64,000 nucleotides of DNA from Streptomyces caeruleatus (GCF_001514235.1 NZ_KQ948942.1:1-64000), one strand, 5' to 3'. Positions 23,850-33,416 are shown, numbered from the stretch's first letter. Notes: generated by a model not told the origin, from the sequence alone. Numbers and translations: made by a program.

Positions 23850-24446
23850 CTACCGAACGGCCACCCGCTGCAACAACCCCCAGGTGAACTCGGCCACCAC
23901 CTCCCGCCGCACCCCCTCCCCGTCCGGCGCCGTGAACGCCAGCCCCCACCGCGTCGGCGCCGTCCCCTCCAGCGGCCGGGCGGGAGCGAACGCGCGGGCC
24001 GCCTCGTCGACCGTGCAGGACCAGGGGGTGAGGTCGGACAGGGTGCGCAGGGGCGGGCCCGCGGCGCCGGGGGCGCGGACGAGCCACTCGTTCCACACCG
24101 CGCCGTTCGGGGCGAGCAGCACCTCGAAGCGCAGGTCGGGCCAGAGCGGCACCGGCCACAGCCAGGCCTCGCAGTCCAGGTCGCCGACCTTGCGGGTGAC
24201 GACGGCGTCGGGCGCGCCCAGCACCGAGCGGTACCGGGAGGCGGCCCCGCGGGCCCGCGGGGAGCGGACCATGGCCTGCCAGCGCTTGTTCGCCTCACGC
24301 ATGTCGGCGAGGGAGACGCCCAGTCCGCGGCGGGCCTCCTCCACCCGGTCCGGGTTGTGGTCGGCCATGCGGCGCAGCAGCACCAGTTGGAAGTCGAGCG
24401 GGGTGAACGGGCTAGCGGGGTGCTTTCCGGAGGGCATGCGTTCCAT
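23850..24446 (-). CDS. Hypothetical protein, distal gene of the glycan operon
   Basis: Cytoplasmic protein of about 198 residues that I do not recognise. It has no signal or membrane segment. Features are an N-terminal DFQLVLLRRMADHNPDRVEE helix and Trp-rich strands (ACEAWLWPVPLWPDLRFEVL-like region near residue 95, with WNEWLVRAPG after it). The 5' end overlaps the last 35 bases of the FkbM gene; ATG at 24446 or 24437 are both possible. Being the last gene of the long minus-strand run it may be co-transcribed with the glycan genes, or have its own promoter. Confidence 0.75.
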   Translation of the reverse strand: MERMPSGKHPASPFTPLDFQLVLLRRMADHNPDRVEEARRGLGVSLADMREANKRWQAMVRSPRARGAASRYRSVLGAPDAVVTRKVGDLDCEAWLWPVPLWPDLRFEVLLAPNGAVWNEWLVRAPGAAGPPLRTLSDLTPWSCTVDEAARAFAPARPLEGTAPTRWGLAFTAPDGEGVRREVVAEFTWGLLQRVAVR

Positions 24447-25215
24447 CGTCGCCGACCGGGCGGCGGCCGTCGGGCAGGAAGAGCACGGAATTGACGTAGC
24501 GCGGGCCCCGGAAGGGCAGCACCCGGCGCAGCAGGCCCTGGGTGACGACGTACGAGGTCTCCGCCTGGTGGGTCTCCAGCGGGAAGCGGCTCAGCGGCAC
24601 CCAGTCGCGGCCGGGCAGGACCCAGCCGTCGTAGCCGAGCAGCGACAGATACGTCACCACCGGGCCGATCGGCTGGATACGGGACTCCAGCTCGACGAAG
24701 AGCGCGGGCCGGTCGCGCGCGAGGATCCCGGTCGCGCCGCGCAGCACCGCGAGCTCGCTGCCGTCCACGTCGACCTTGACGAACCCGACGTCCTTGAGGC
24801 CGAGTTCGTCGAGGGTGACCAGGCTGACCGGGAGAGCCTGGGCGTGGATGTTCCGCCGGACCAGGGAGGACACCCCGCGGTCGCCGGCGTCGTGGGCCGG
24901 CAGCCAGAGCCGGGCCGCGCCGGGGCGCTCGGCCGCCGCGGCCTGGACGACCCGCACGTTGGGCGGGGCCGTCGCCGCCAGCAGCCGCGCGAGATGCGGG
25001 ACCGGTTCCACGGTCACCACCCGGCGGGCCCGCCGGGACAGGCGGCGCGTCCACGGGCCGTACCAGCCGCCGACGTCGACGGCCGTCCCGCACCCGGCGG
25101 GGCACAGCTCGGCCAGCCGGGCCAGCTCGGGTTCGAAACGCGGGTACACGGCCCGGGCCAGGGCGGCGACCAGCCGGGTGGGCAGCAGCGGGGCGATGTG
25201 CGCGGCCAGGGTCAT
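24412..25215 (-). CDS. FkbM-family SAM-dependent methyltransferase
   Basis: Methyltransferase of 267 residues. The SAM-binding motif I is AVDVGGWYGPWTRRLSR, motif II is VVTVEPVPHLARLL, and the FkbM-specific core VKVDVDGSELAVLRG is present near residue 155. FkbM enzymes methylate hydroxyl groups of sugars or polyketides. Here, with glycosyltransferase and arabinofuranosyltransferase genes in the same transcript, O-methylation of a surface glycan is the best guess. Its ATG overlaps the stop of the Trm112-like gene (ATGA). Confidence 0.88.
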   Translation of the reverse strand: MTLAAHIAPLLPTRLVAALARAVYPRFEPELARLAELCPAGCGTAVDVGGWYGPWTRRLSRRARRVVTVEPVPHLARLLAATAPPNVRVVQAAAAERPGAARLWLPAHDAGDRGVSSLVRRNIHAQALPVSLVTLDELGLKDVGFVKVDVDGSELAVLRGATGILARDRPALFVELESRIQPIGPVVTYLSLLGYDGWVLPGRDWVPLSRFPLETHQAETSYVVTQGLLRRVLPFRGPRYVNSVLFLPDGRRPVGDDGTHALRKAPR

Positions 25216-25421
25216 GGGGCCATCCGTTTGAGGAGTTCCTCGTGCTCGTCGTCGGAGACCTGCTCGCCGGAGGCGGGCAGCAGCTGGGGGATGCCGTCGA
25301 TGATCGGGTAGCGGCGGTGCAGCCGCGGGTTGTACAGCGCGTCGTCCGGCGGGACCAGGTGCAGCGGGCCCTTGTCGAGCGGGCAGGCCAGTATCCGCAG
25401 GAGGGGGTCTTCGGGCTTCAC
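25212..25421 (-). CDS. Trm112-like small protein
   Basis: Protein of 69 residues with the Trm112/UPF0434 pattern: PLLRILACPLDKGPLHL at the N-terminus and RRYPIIDGIPQLLP in the middle. Only one Cys remains in the usual zinc-binding position, so metal binding may be lost. Trm112 proteins stabilise or activate SAM methyltransferases, and this gene is sandwiched among three methyltransferase genes of the same operon, which suggests a partner role. The GTG start overlaps the transporter stop (GTGA), and an AAGGAG lies 13 bases upstream. Confidence 0.85.
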   Translation of the reverse strand: MKPEDPLLRILACPLDKGPLHLVPPDDALYNPRLHRRYPIIDGIPQLLPASGEQVSDDEHEELLKRMAP

Positions 25422-26350
25422 GGTGGGGTCAACTCCTTGGCCGGTGAGGGGTGTTGGGGAGCCGGTGCGGCGGGCCGCCGGTCGTGGCGCGGCATCGACA
25501 TCAGTACGGCCAGGGCGAGCGCCGTGCCCGCCACCCGCAGCGCCAGCCGCAGCGGGTCCTCCGGCAGCGCCTCGCCGAACGACAGCGTGCCGAGCACGGC
25601 CGTGTACACGCAAGTCACCGTCGTGCACACCGGCACGATCAGCGAGGCCCGGCAGCGCTGCAGCGCCGCCTGCGACATGACCAGGCCGAACGCGCCGGTG
25701 AACAGGAGGAGGTACGGGTACGGGGAGCGGAGCAGGTCGAGCAGCGCGCCGCCGACCCCGCTCGTCGTCAGATGGCTCGACACCCCCTTGATCGCCAGCG
25801 AGCTGACCCCGTAGAGCAGGCCCACCGCCACGCCGTACTCGACGCCCGTCGTCGGCAGCCGGTGCCGGTGGCGGGTCCTGCGCTCGGCCGAGTTGTACAG
25901 CCAGACGCCCGCCGCGAGCGACGGCACGCAGACGAGGAGGATGAGGGGGTACGGCGCGGCCTGACTCACGGTCTCGGTGCCCTCCCGCAGCGACAGCACC
26001 ACCATCAGCAGCGCGGCGAGGATCGCGCCGAGCGTGTACCGCTCCCGGCCGCTGGTCTCCTCGCCCAGCAGCCGCGCGGAGAGCAGCACGAGCAGGACGA
26101 GCCCCGAGACGAAGATGCCCTGCGCGGCGGCGATCGGCAGCGTGCGGTAGACGACGAGCTGGGCGCCGAACCCGGCGGCCAGGGCGAGCGAACCGCCGAT
26201 CCACAGCGGGCTGCCGAGCACCAGCCGCAGCAGCCGGGCCGGTTGCCGGATGCTCACCTGCGGCAGTGCGGTGAGCGCACGCTTCTCCAGGACGAAACCG
26301 AGGCTGTACAAGGTGTTCGCCAGCAACGCCGCCGCCACTCCCCACCACAT
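25418..26350 (-). CDS. DMT-superfamily (EamA/NIPA-like) transporter
   Basis: Integral membrane protein of 310 residues with about nine or ten hydrophobic helices covering nearly its whole length and a Pro-rich C-terminal tail. The two-repeat arrangement and segments such as AAQGIFVSGLVLLVLLSARL and YGVSSLAIKGVSSHL fit the drug/metabolite transporter superfamily. Within this operon it could move a lipid-linked sugar or other precursor across the membrane, but the substrate is unknown. Its start lies three bases after the stop of the upstream methyltransferase gene. Confidence 0.85.
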   Translation of the reverse strand: MWWGVAAALLANTLYSLGFVLEKRALTALPQVSIRQPARLLRLVLGSPLWIGGSLALAAGFGAQLVVYRTLPIAAAQGIFVSGLVLLVLLSARLLGEETSGRERYTLGAILAALLMVVLSLREGTETVSQAAPYPLILLVCVPSLAAGVWLYNSAERRTRHRHRLPTTGVEYGVAVGLLYGVSSLAIKGVSSHLTTSGVGGALLDLLRSPYPYLLLFTGAFGLVMSQAALQRCRASLIVPVCTTVTCVYTAVLGTLSFGEALPEDPLRLALRVAGTALALAVLMSMPRHDRRPAAPAPQHPSPAKELTPP

Positions 26351-26353
26351 GGC

Positions 26354-27088
26354 CTACTTCCTCCTGGCGTGCAGCAGCAGGATCGACGCCAGCGACGGCC
26401 TGGCGCAGGCCAGCCGGTCCAGGGGGCGCAGGGGGCGCGGCACGCCGTGGAAGGGAGCGCCGCGCAGTCGTACGACCTCGAAGCCGGAAGCGGCCACGAA
26501 CTCCCGCAGCGCACGGGCGGTGTAGAGCCGGAGGTGGCCGACGACCTCACGTCCCGGCCGGCCGTGGATCGCCCGCAGGCTGACCTCCGAGAAGACCGGC
26601 TGTACGCCGGCCGCCAGCAGGGCGCGGTTGTACCAGGCGGCCAGGTTCGGGGTGGAGAGCATGAGATGACCGCCGGGGCACAGTACGCGGCGGATCTCGT
26701 CCAGCGCGGCGTCCGGGTCCACGAGGTGCTCGATGACCTCGCTGAACAGTACGGCGTCCGCGGAGCCGGTGCGCAGCGGCAGCCCGTCGTCGGTCAGTTC
26801 GCCGCGGATGGCGTACGGGATGCGGGTGCGGGCGCGGCGCAGGGCGTCCTGGGACCAGTCGATGCCGACGAGGCGGTGGCCGGTCAGGAAGGGAGCCGCC
26901 GTGGCCGCGGCGGTGCCGTCGCCGCAGCCGATGTCGAGGACGGTGCGGGGGTTGCCGGTTGCCGGTCCCAGGGCTTCGGCGAGCATGCGGGCCTGGCGGC
27001 GGCTGCGGGGGGTGCCGGAGGCCACGGGGACGGCGGGGTTCTCGTAGAAGTCGCGCAGTTCGCGCGGCTGCACGGAGGAGGTGGTCAT
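26354..27088 (-). CDS. Class I SAM-dependent methyltransferase
   Basis: Methyltransferase of 244 residues with motif I VLDIGCGDGTAAA (about 50-62), motif II RLVGIDWSQDALRRAR, the LFSEVIEHLVDPDAALDEIR segment and post-motif CPGGHLMLSTPNLAAWYNR, a pattern common to ubiquinone/sugar-type methyltransferases (UbiE/Methyltransf_11). The C-terminal part (GREVVGHLRLYTARALREF) resembles enzymes of glycan and antibiotic clusters. The ATG overlaps the stop of the condensation-domain gene. The acceptor is unknown. Confidence 0.88.
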   Translation of the reverse strand: MTTSSVQPRELRDFYENPAVPVASGTPRSRRQARMLAEALGPATGNPRTVLDIGCGDGTAAATAAPFLTGHRLVGIDWSQDALRRARTRIPYAIRGELTDDGLPLRTGSADAVLFSEVIEHLVDPDAALDEIRRVLCPGGHLMLSTPNLAAWYNRALLAAGVQPVFSEVSLRAIHGRPGREVVGHLRLYTARALREFVAASGFEVVRLRGAPFHGVPRPLRPLDRLACARPSLASILLLHARRK

Positions 27089-28485
27089 GGGGTCGCCTCC
27101 GTGGTGTGCAGATAGTGCTCGAAGAGGTCCCGCAGATGGGCGCCGTCGCCGTGGCTGAGCAGCGCGCGCGACCAGCGCAGGGCCAGGTGCAGACGGCCCG
27201 CGGTGGAGGCGGTGGTGACGGTCAGGCCGCGGGGCATCCGGGCCGGCGCCGAGAACCACACGGCGTGCGCCCGGCCGGCCCCCTCGCCGAAGTCCAGGGG
27301 ATAGGGGATGCGGCCGATGTTGCTGAGGAGCGTCGTGGAGGTCCAGGGCGCGGCGGCCCGGCGCAGCCCGCGGGTGAGGGCGGCACGGACGGCGACGGGG
27401 GCCCAGGGCGCGGTGAGGAGGGAGGCGCCGTGGCCGAGCTGGGGCCGGGGGAGGGACTTGAGGGCGCGGGTGCGGGTGGCGGTGCGGTGCAGCAGGGCGG
27501 GGATGCCGGCCGGGTCGTGGGCCGCCAACTCCTCGGGAGAGAAGGGCACTTCGACCAGCCGGGTGCCGTTGCCGATGGGCATGGAGGCGTCCCGGGGGCG
27601 GTCGTCCACGGGCATGGTGATGCGCAGGGGGCGGGGGCGGGCGCCGTGCTCCCGGTTCCAGTGGGCGATGGTCAGGGCGGTGGTGACCATGAGCTGGTCG
27701 TTGACCGTGTAGGGGGAGCCCTTGGGCCGGTGGGGGAGGGGCAGCTCGGTGACGAGCATGCCGTTGCCGGGGGAGGGTTCGGGGCTGCCGGGTGCCACCC
27801 GCGCCGGGCGGGACCAGTTGGACGGGGTGTCCTCGGGCGGCGGCGGCGCTTCGGAAGCCGCGCGTACGGGGGGTGCGGCGGGGGCGTTGTCCTTGCCGCC
27901 GTACAGCTCGGCGGCCGTGGCCAGGACGCGGAGGCAGGCGGGGCCGTCGAGCGCGGTGTGGTTGATGGTGAGGAAGAGGACGGTGCCCGGTGCGGTACGT
28001 GGCTGTGCACCGCCGTCGGCTGCGCGCGGCCGTACTCCCACGGCGTCGGAGGCCTCGCTCCCCTCGACCGGACCCGCCCCCGCTCCGTCCACCACCTCCA
28101 GCCGGATCGGCGGCGACAGCGACAGGGGCGGCGCCTGCGTCAGCGCCCGGGTCCGGGCGTCCCGCAACGCGTCCCGCCCCGGCGCCGGAAAGCCCACCAC
28201 CTCCACGTCCGGCTCCGCCGTCAGCTCCCACTCGTACCGGCGCCGGTACCACCGCCCCGGCGCCTGCCGCATCAGGATGCGCGGATGCCGCCGCAACGCC
28301 TCGGCGAACGCCGTGCGCAGCCGTCCCGCGTCCAGCCGCCCCGGCAGATGCACCTCGATGTGCACCGTCTCCGGCTCCTCCTCCTGCAGACAGTGCCGGG
28401 CGACCTCGTCCACGACGGGGAACGGGACCCGTACGGTCGGCCGCGGCGGACCGCCGGCGCGTGCGGGCTGCTGAAGTGCGGTCAT
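27085..28485 (-). CDS. Condensation-domain-type acyltransferase
   Basis: Protein of 466 residues in the CoA-dependent acyltransferase/condensation superfamily. The catalytic HHxxxDG motif appears as NHTALDGPA (near residue 176), keeping the second His and the Asp-Gly. The DFGEG-like structural motif is present as YPLDFGEGAGRAH near the C-terminus. It stands alone, without adenylation or carrier domains, so it resembles PapA-type enzymes that acylate lipids or sugars rather than a peptide synthetase. The operon context suggests acylation of a glycan or glycolipid. It overlaps its neighbours by ATGA on both sides. Confidence 0.82.
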   Translation of the reverse strand: MTALQQPARAGGPPRPTVRVPFPVVDEVARHCLQEEEPETVHIEVHLPGRLDAGRLRTAFAEALRRHPRILMRQAPGRWYRRRYEWELTAEPDVEVVGFPAPGRDALRDARTRALTQAPPLSLSPPIRLEVVDGAGAGPVEGSEASDAVGVRPRAADGGAQPRTAPGTVLFLTINHTALDGPACLRVLATAAELYGGKDNAPAAPPVRAASEAPPPPEDTPSNWSRPARVAPGSPEPSPGNGMLVTELPLPHRPKGSPYTVNDQLMVTTALTIAHWNREHGARPRPLRITMPVDDRPRDASMPIGNGTRLVEVPFSPEELAAHDPAGIPALLHRTATRTRALKSLPRPQLGHGASLLTAPWAPVAVRAALTRGLRRAAAPWTSTTLLSNIGRIPYPLDFGEGAGRAHAVWFSAPARMPRGLTVTTASTAGRLHLALRWSRALLSHGDGAHLRDLFEHYLHTTEATP

Positions 28486-31400
28486 GTGGTGTCGCCCTTC
28501 CGAGGGTCCTCGGGCTCCGGCGGGCCCCCGGGCTCCGGCGTGCCCTGCGCCCGCGTCGTGTCGTCGGGGCGCCTCGTCCGGAACCTCCGCGTCCCGCCGA
28601 TGCGCGCGGTCGGCGGATCCGGGTCAGGCCCACCGGGGCCGCGTGCGGAGACGGTCGGACCGGATTCGGCCCGAGGGGTGGCGGCGGGGCCGGGACCGGG
28701 GGCAGGGCTCGCCGAAACGGGTGGCTCCGTCCCCATCGCACTGCGCCCACGCCGACGCTGCGGCAGCGGCCGCGTGGGTGATGGCGCTGTGGCGGGCCCC
28801 GGAAGGCCGCCGCCTCCGGCGCCGGGCGACACCACAGCCGCGGCACCGGGCCCGCCCGCCACCGGGCCCGGCACCGGGCCCGGCAACGGGCTGGTCGCGG
28901 ATGTGCCGGGGGATGTGCCGGGTGTGCTTGGCCGGTCGGGGTTGGTCGTGGGTGCGCCCGGTGCTTCCCGGGTGCTTGCGGGTGGGCCTGGCTGGTTGGG
29001 GTTGGTCGTGGGTGCGCCCGGTGCTTCCCGGGTGCTTGCGGGTGGGCCTGGCTGGTTGGGGTTGGTCGTGGGTGCGCCCGGTATCTCCCGGGTGCCTGCG
29101 GGTGCGCCTGGCCCGTCCGCGCCGCCTGCGGATACGCCCGGTCCGCTCGCGCCGCCCGGTCCTCCTGGGCCGGTCGAGAAACCGCCCGCGCCTGCCGATC
29201 CGCCTGGGGCGCTCGCGAAGGGTTCGGGGCCTCCCCGGCCGCCCGGACTTCCCGGTCCGCCCGCGGACATGCCTGAACCGCCCGCTACCCCGGCGGCCCC
29301 CAGCGGCTCCCGCACCCCCACGACTCCCGCGAACAGCCCGATCAGCGCCAGCAGTTGAGCCGCCGGACCGAACGTTCCCTCCCGCGCCCCGACCGGCTCC
29401 CCGGCGCCGAGTGCCGCCGCGACCCCGGCCCCGGCGAGGGCGGCGAGTGCGATCGGCACCAGCAACGTATGCCTGCGCCAGGCCACCACCGCCAGCGCGG
29501 GTACCAGCAGGGCGAACCAGCCGGCGACGACCACGGCGACCACCGTCACCGCGACCGTGCCCAGCCACAGCCCCGGCAGCGGGGGAGTGGGCTGGGGCTC
29601 GTCCGGGTTCGGGGCGCGGCGGCGCCACAGCGCCAGGCCGGCCAGCACGGCGAGGGCGACCGCGCTGCCGATCAGCCCGCCCTCGTAGAGCACGGCGGGC
29701 TCGTACGACAGCTCGACGGTGCCGGCCGTCCCGGCGGGGATGCGCCAGCCCTGCTGCCAGCCGTCCAGCCGGACCGGCGTCAGCTCCTTGCCGTTCAGGG
29801 TGGCGTGCCAGCCGTCGTTGAAGTTCTCGTACATCGTGAGGTAGCTCGCCGCTCCCGAGCCGACCGTCACCGCGCGCCGGTCGCCGAGCCAGTCCCGTAT
29901 CTCCAGGTCACGCGCGGCCGTGGAAGGCTCGGCGACCGTGCCGCGGGTCAGGGTCACGTCGGTCAGCGTGAGCGGACCGGCGTCCCCGGACTCGACCCGG
30001 TGGTCACCGGCCGGCAGCCGCACCCCGGCGTCCGCACGCCCTCGCTGACAGAGCGTCACCTCCACCTGGCGCCGTTCCATCAGGTCCCGCACCGTCCCGC
30101 GCACGCTCGTCCGGTACAGCTCCCCGTCCACCGCGACGACCGGCCCCTGACCGCACGGCAGGGAGAACGGCCGGGTGCCCCTCGGCTGCGGGGTCCGGTA
30201 CTGGTCGAGGGCCGGGACGTAGACCTCGGTCAGGCCGACCGGGAGCCGCAGGTCCTCGCCCACCATCGGGTTGTAGAGGGTCAGCGGGGCGGTCTGCGTG
30301 ATCGTGATGTCCAGGCGGTCGGTCGTGATGGCCGGGAAGCGGACCCAGCCGTTCTCGTCGACCCCGGCGATCACCGCACCGTCCGGCGAGCTGATGTGCA
30401 CCTCGGTCGGACGTGTGGAGAGGCCGCCCGCCGGTGCCAGCACGATCTCTCCCACGGCCTGCTTCCCGGGCCAGCGCAGATGGAGCGTGGGCCGGTCGCC
30501 CGCGATCCACGCCGTGGTCAGGTCGCCGTCGGTGAGGTTGCGCGGCGACAGGCCCGCCCCGAGCCGCGCCGTGGAGTCGGCGGTGGCGACGATCCGGTTC
30601 CGCTGCTCCGGCGCCACCTTGTACAGCAGCTCGTCCAGCTCCTCGCCCGCCACCGGCACCGCACTCGCCCGGACCTCGTACGTCCCGGCCGTGGATGTCG
30701 TGAAGCGCCGGTGCAGTCCGGCCTCCGTGCCCGTCGGGGAAAGACCGGTCGGGTCGGCCGCTCGGGACAGGGAGACGATCTCGGCGGCGGCACCGGAGTC
30801 CTCGGCGTCGGTGGGCAGCCGCAGCAGCCGGGTCACCTGGACGTCCGGCAGGTCGACCTCGGAGAAGCCCGCCCCGGTCAGCCCGGCCCGCCGCGCCACG
30901 GAGTCCGTGATCGTCAGCTTCATCCAACTCGTCGCGCCCGCAGGCGCCTTGACCGCCTGCGTCGAACCGTCAGCCCGGAGGAAGGAGCTCACCGCCCCCT
31001 TCTCCGTCTCCACCCGCACCCGCGTCGCCGCCTCCCGCACGCCCTCCTGCGGCAACGGCGTCACCTTGAACGCCTTCGGCATGTCGTACGACCCGCCCGC
31101 GAACCCGATCCGCAGCCACTCACCCTCCGGCGACCCCTCCGACCCCTCGGTCCACGCCGTGTCCGGATTGCCGTCGAAGGCGTTCACCGGGTCGAACTGC
31201 GGAAGATGGAAGAGCCAGCTGCCGTACGACGACGCCGTCACCGACCGCGCACCGCGCAGCTCGGCCACCGTCTGGTGGTCGAGGCCGGTCGTCGGCAGGA
31301 TCTGGTGCGGCTTCTCGCCCGCGTCCTGGGCGGCGTCGGGCGCGTTCCGCTCGTCACGGGTGTACGGGTACGACGTGTTGGCGTTGATCAGCCCGAACCG

Positions 31401-33416
31401 GGTGTCCGCACGCCGCAGCCCGTCGCCGACCACCTGCACCTGCGGCGAGCCGAGCCCGGGATGGTTGTCGCCGGTCAACACGCTCGCCCGGCCCCGCAGT
31501 TCGGACGCCAGCGGCAACAGCGCCTCCGGCCCGCCCGACACCACGGCCGTGTCGGCGACCGGCTGAAGCCCGGCCTGATGCGGACGCGGCACGTCCGCGC
31601 TCACCGGCTTGTAGATCTCCACCGCCCGCTGCCGTGGATACAGCCCCTCCACCTGCAGCGGCGTGTCCGGCGCGATCGTCCCGCCGGTCATGACCGGCCC
31701 GAGGCCCGTCACTCGCTCGTACCCGGACTGCTCCAGGGTCCGCTTCACCGTCGTGGTCGGCACCTGGCCGATCTGGTCGGGATCGAGGTCGTTGCGGACG
31801 ACGACGTAGTACACACCGGCCCGGCTCAGGAAGTCGGCAAGACCCGGCACCTCACCCCCGCTCGTCAGCGCCTGCTCGACCGCGTCCATCGCGCGCCGGT
31901 TGCCGGGCGTGCCGAACGGGACGTAGTCCCGCTGGGCCCAGCGGGAGTCGGCGAGGACGTCCAGCGGCTGGTCGATGGTGGAGCCCCAGGTGTAGATGCC
32001 GTGCGCGGTGGCCGGCACGACGAGGGCGCGGGCGTCGGGGGAGTACTTCTCCATCCAGTCGGCCGTGGTCTGCCAGTACTTGGGGATCTCCTTGAAGGAC
32101 CCCGGGTTGAGGATCGACCCGTTGAGATACGGCCAGGTCAGCCCCGGCAGCACCAGCACGGCCGCGATCAGCGGCGCGAACCGCCGCCCCCGCACCGGCC
32201 GCGCCCCGCGCGCCTCGGCCGCCACGCCCACCAGATGGACAAGGCCCAGCACCAGCGCCAGAGCCAGCCCCGGCTGGAACTTGTAGATGTTCCGGAAGGG
32301 CACAAGACCGCCGTTCAGCCAGTCCTGCACGACCCCGTGGAACGGCGCCCCGAACGCCCCGCCGTACCCGGCCAGCAGGATCAGCGCGACCGTCACCGCG
32401 GTCAGCACCAGCCACCGCCGCTCCGGCATGTCCCGCCGCGCCAGCCCCGCGAGCCCCAGCCCGGCCGCGAGCGCCGAGCACACGATCACGACGACGGACG
32501 CCGCGACGGTCCACCCGGCCGGCAGCCACGCCTCACCGAAGTGCAGATAGGCGACCCAGTTCCCCCCGCCGCGCAACGCCTCCGTCGCCGACATCGTCTC
32601 GGTCGTGGTCTGCGAACTCTCCACGTACGGAAGGAAGTTCTCCCCGTACGTCCCGAGCAGCAACAGCGGGATCACCCACCAGGCGGTCGCCAGCACGACC
32701 CCCGGCACCCACCACCCGATCAGCTTCCGCTGCCGGGGCCCCGGCGGCCGGGACAGCAGATACAGCCCGACGGGAAGCAACGAGGCCAGCGTGGAGGCGG
32801 CGTTGACACCGCCCATGAAGGGAATGACGAGGGCCGACCGCAGCGCGGCGACCCGCGCCGCGTACCGCTCGTTGGTCAGCGGCAGCAGCACCCACGGCAG
32901 AAACGCACCGGGCAGCGCGGCGGCGGACGTGGACCCGACGACGATCGTGAAGACGGGCCACAGCGCATAGACCACAGCACCGAGGAGCCGCGACCCGCCA
33001 CTGCCCACCCCCAGCCGTTCCGCCAGCCGCAGCGCACCCCAGAAGGCGACCGACACGATCAGCGACAGCCACAGCCGCTCCGCCAGCCACACCGGCAGCC
33101 GTACGACATCGGCCAGCCAGTAGAACGGCAGCATCGGCCACAGATAGCCCGAGTACTGGTTCTGGATCCCGCCGAAACCGCCCTGGTCGGACCACAACTG
33201 GCCGAGATCGGCGAGGAACCGCCCCGGATCGACGGTCACACCCAGCTTGGTGTCGAAGGTCTGCCGCCCCGGCCGCACCGCCAGCAACAGCACGAACACC
33301 ACGGCCCAGAACCCCAGCAGCCAGCGCCGCGACCGCGGCCCCTCCGGCGGCCCCGACGCGGGCGCGGAGGTGGGCACGGCTGCCGGGGGAGGAGCCTGGA
33401 CCGTGGTCGTCGTCAT
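28482..33416 (-). CDS. Giant AftD-like arabinofuranosyltransferase (DUF3367/GT-C)
   Basis: Membrane protein of about 1644 residues. An N-terminal GT-C region (about 30-490) has 10-12 helices; residue triplet FDTKLGVTVDPGRFL and QNQYSGYLWPMLPFYWLADV are typical of AftD. Then come a large extracytoplasmic part with two discoidin-like carbohydrate-binding segments (about 715-840, ARSVTASSYGSWLFHLPQFD, and about 940-1060), C-terminal helices (about 1240-1345) and a roughly 300-residue Gly/Pro/Ala-rich tail with 60-bp repeats. AftD adds alpha-1,3-arabinofuranose to arabinogalactan and lipoarabinomannan in mycolata. Streptomycetes lack that wall, so the acceptor is probably another surface glycan. 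The ATG at 33416 overlaps the upstream methyltransferase stop; the open frame further upstream is spurious. Confidence 0.88.
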   Translation of the reverse strand: MTTTTVQAPPPAAVPTSAPASGPPEGPRSRRWLLGFWAVVFVLLLAVRPGRQTFDTKLGVTVDPGRFLADLGQLWSDQGGFGGIQNQYSGYLWPMLPFYWLADVVRLPVWLAERLWLSLIVSVAFWGALRLAERLGVGSGGSRLLGAVVYALWPVFTIVVGSTSAAALPGAFLPWVLLPLTNERYAARVAALRSALVIPFMGGVNAASTLASLLPVGLYLLSRPPGPRQRKLIGWWVPGVVLATAWWVIPLLLLGTYGENFLPYVESSQTTTETMSATEALRGGGNWVAYLHFGEAWLPAGWTVAASVVVIVCSALAAGLGLAGLARRDMPERRWLVLTAVTVALILLAGYGGAFGAPFHGVVQDWLNGGLVPFRNIYKFQPGLALALVLGLVHLVGVAAEARGARPVRGRRFAPLIAAVLVLPGLTWPYLNGSILNPGSFKEIPKYWQTTADWMEKYSPDARALVVPATAHGIYTWGSTIDQPLDVLADSRWAQRDYVPFGTPGNRRAMDAVEQALTSGGEVPGLADFLSRAGVYYVVVRNDLDPDQIGQVPTTTVKRTLEQSGYERVTGLGPVMTGGTIAPDTPLQVEGLYPRQRAVEIYKPVSADVPRPHQAGLQPVADTAVVSGGPEALLPLASELRGRASVLTGDNHPGLGSPQVQVVGDGLRRADTRFGLINANTSYPYTRDERNAPDAAQDAGEKPHQILPTTGLDHQTVAELRGARSVTASSYGSWLFHLPQFDPVNAFDGNPDTAWTEGSEGSPEGEWLRIGFAGGSYDMPKAFKVTPLPQEGVREAATRVRVETEKGAVSSFLRADGSTQAVKAPAGATSWMKLTITDSVARRAGLTGAGFSEVDLPDVQVTRLLRLPTDAEDSGAAAEIVSLSRAADPTGLSPTGTEAGLHRRFTTSTAGTYEVRASAVPVAGEELDELLYKVAPEQRNRIVATADSTARLGAGLSPRNLTDGDLTTAWIAGDRPTLHLRWPGKQAVGEIVLAPAGGLSTRPTEVHISSPDGAVIAGVDENGWVRFPAITTDRLDITITQTAPLTLYNPMVGEDLRLPVGLTEVYVPALDQYRTPQPRGTRPFSLPCGQGPVVAVDGELYRTSVRGTVRDLMERRQVEVTLCQRGRADAGVRLPAGDHRVESGDAGPLTLTDVTLTRGTVAEPSTAARDLEIRDWLGDRRAVTVGSGAASYLTMYENFNDGWHATLNGKELTPVRLDGWQQGWRIPAGTAGTVELSYEPAVLYEGGLIGSAVALAVLAGLALWRRRAPNPDEPQPTPPLPGLWLGTVAVTVVAVVVAGWFALLVPALAVVAWRRHTLLVPIALAALAGAGVAAALGAGEPVGAREGTFGPAAQLLALIGLFAGVVGVREPLGAAGVAGGSGMSAGGPGSPGGRGGPEPFASAPGGSAGAGGFSTGPGGPGGASGPGVSAGGADGPGAPAGTREIPGAPTTNPNQPGPPASTREAPGAPTTNPNQPGPPASTREAPGAPTTNPDRPSTPGTSPGTSATSPLPGPVPGPVAGGPGAAAVVSPGAGGGGLPGPATAPSPTRPLPQRRRGRSAMGTEPPVSASPAPGPGPAATPRAESGPTVSARGPGGPDPDPPTARIGGTRRFRTRRPDDTTRAQGTPEPGGPPEPEDPRKGDTT
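28921..29110 (-). repeat. 60-bp tandem repeats in the AftD-like tail
   Basis: About three in-frame copies of a 60-bp unit, encoding a 20-residue unit of the form GPPASTREAPGAPTTNPNQP. Copies at about 28981-29040 and 29041-29100 differ at only a few bases, so the expansion is recent. The tail encoded here is disordered and Gly/Pro-rich. Confidence 0.9.

Noticed and set aside
20707..24159. 1150-codon minus-strand frame opposite the caspase-like/TPR gene
   Set aside because: Low-complexity shadow; the plus-strand frame is coupled to its neighbours and contains clear TPR repeats.
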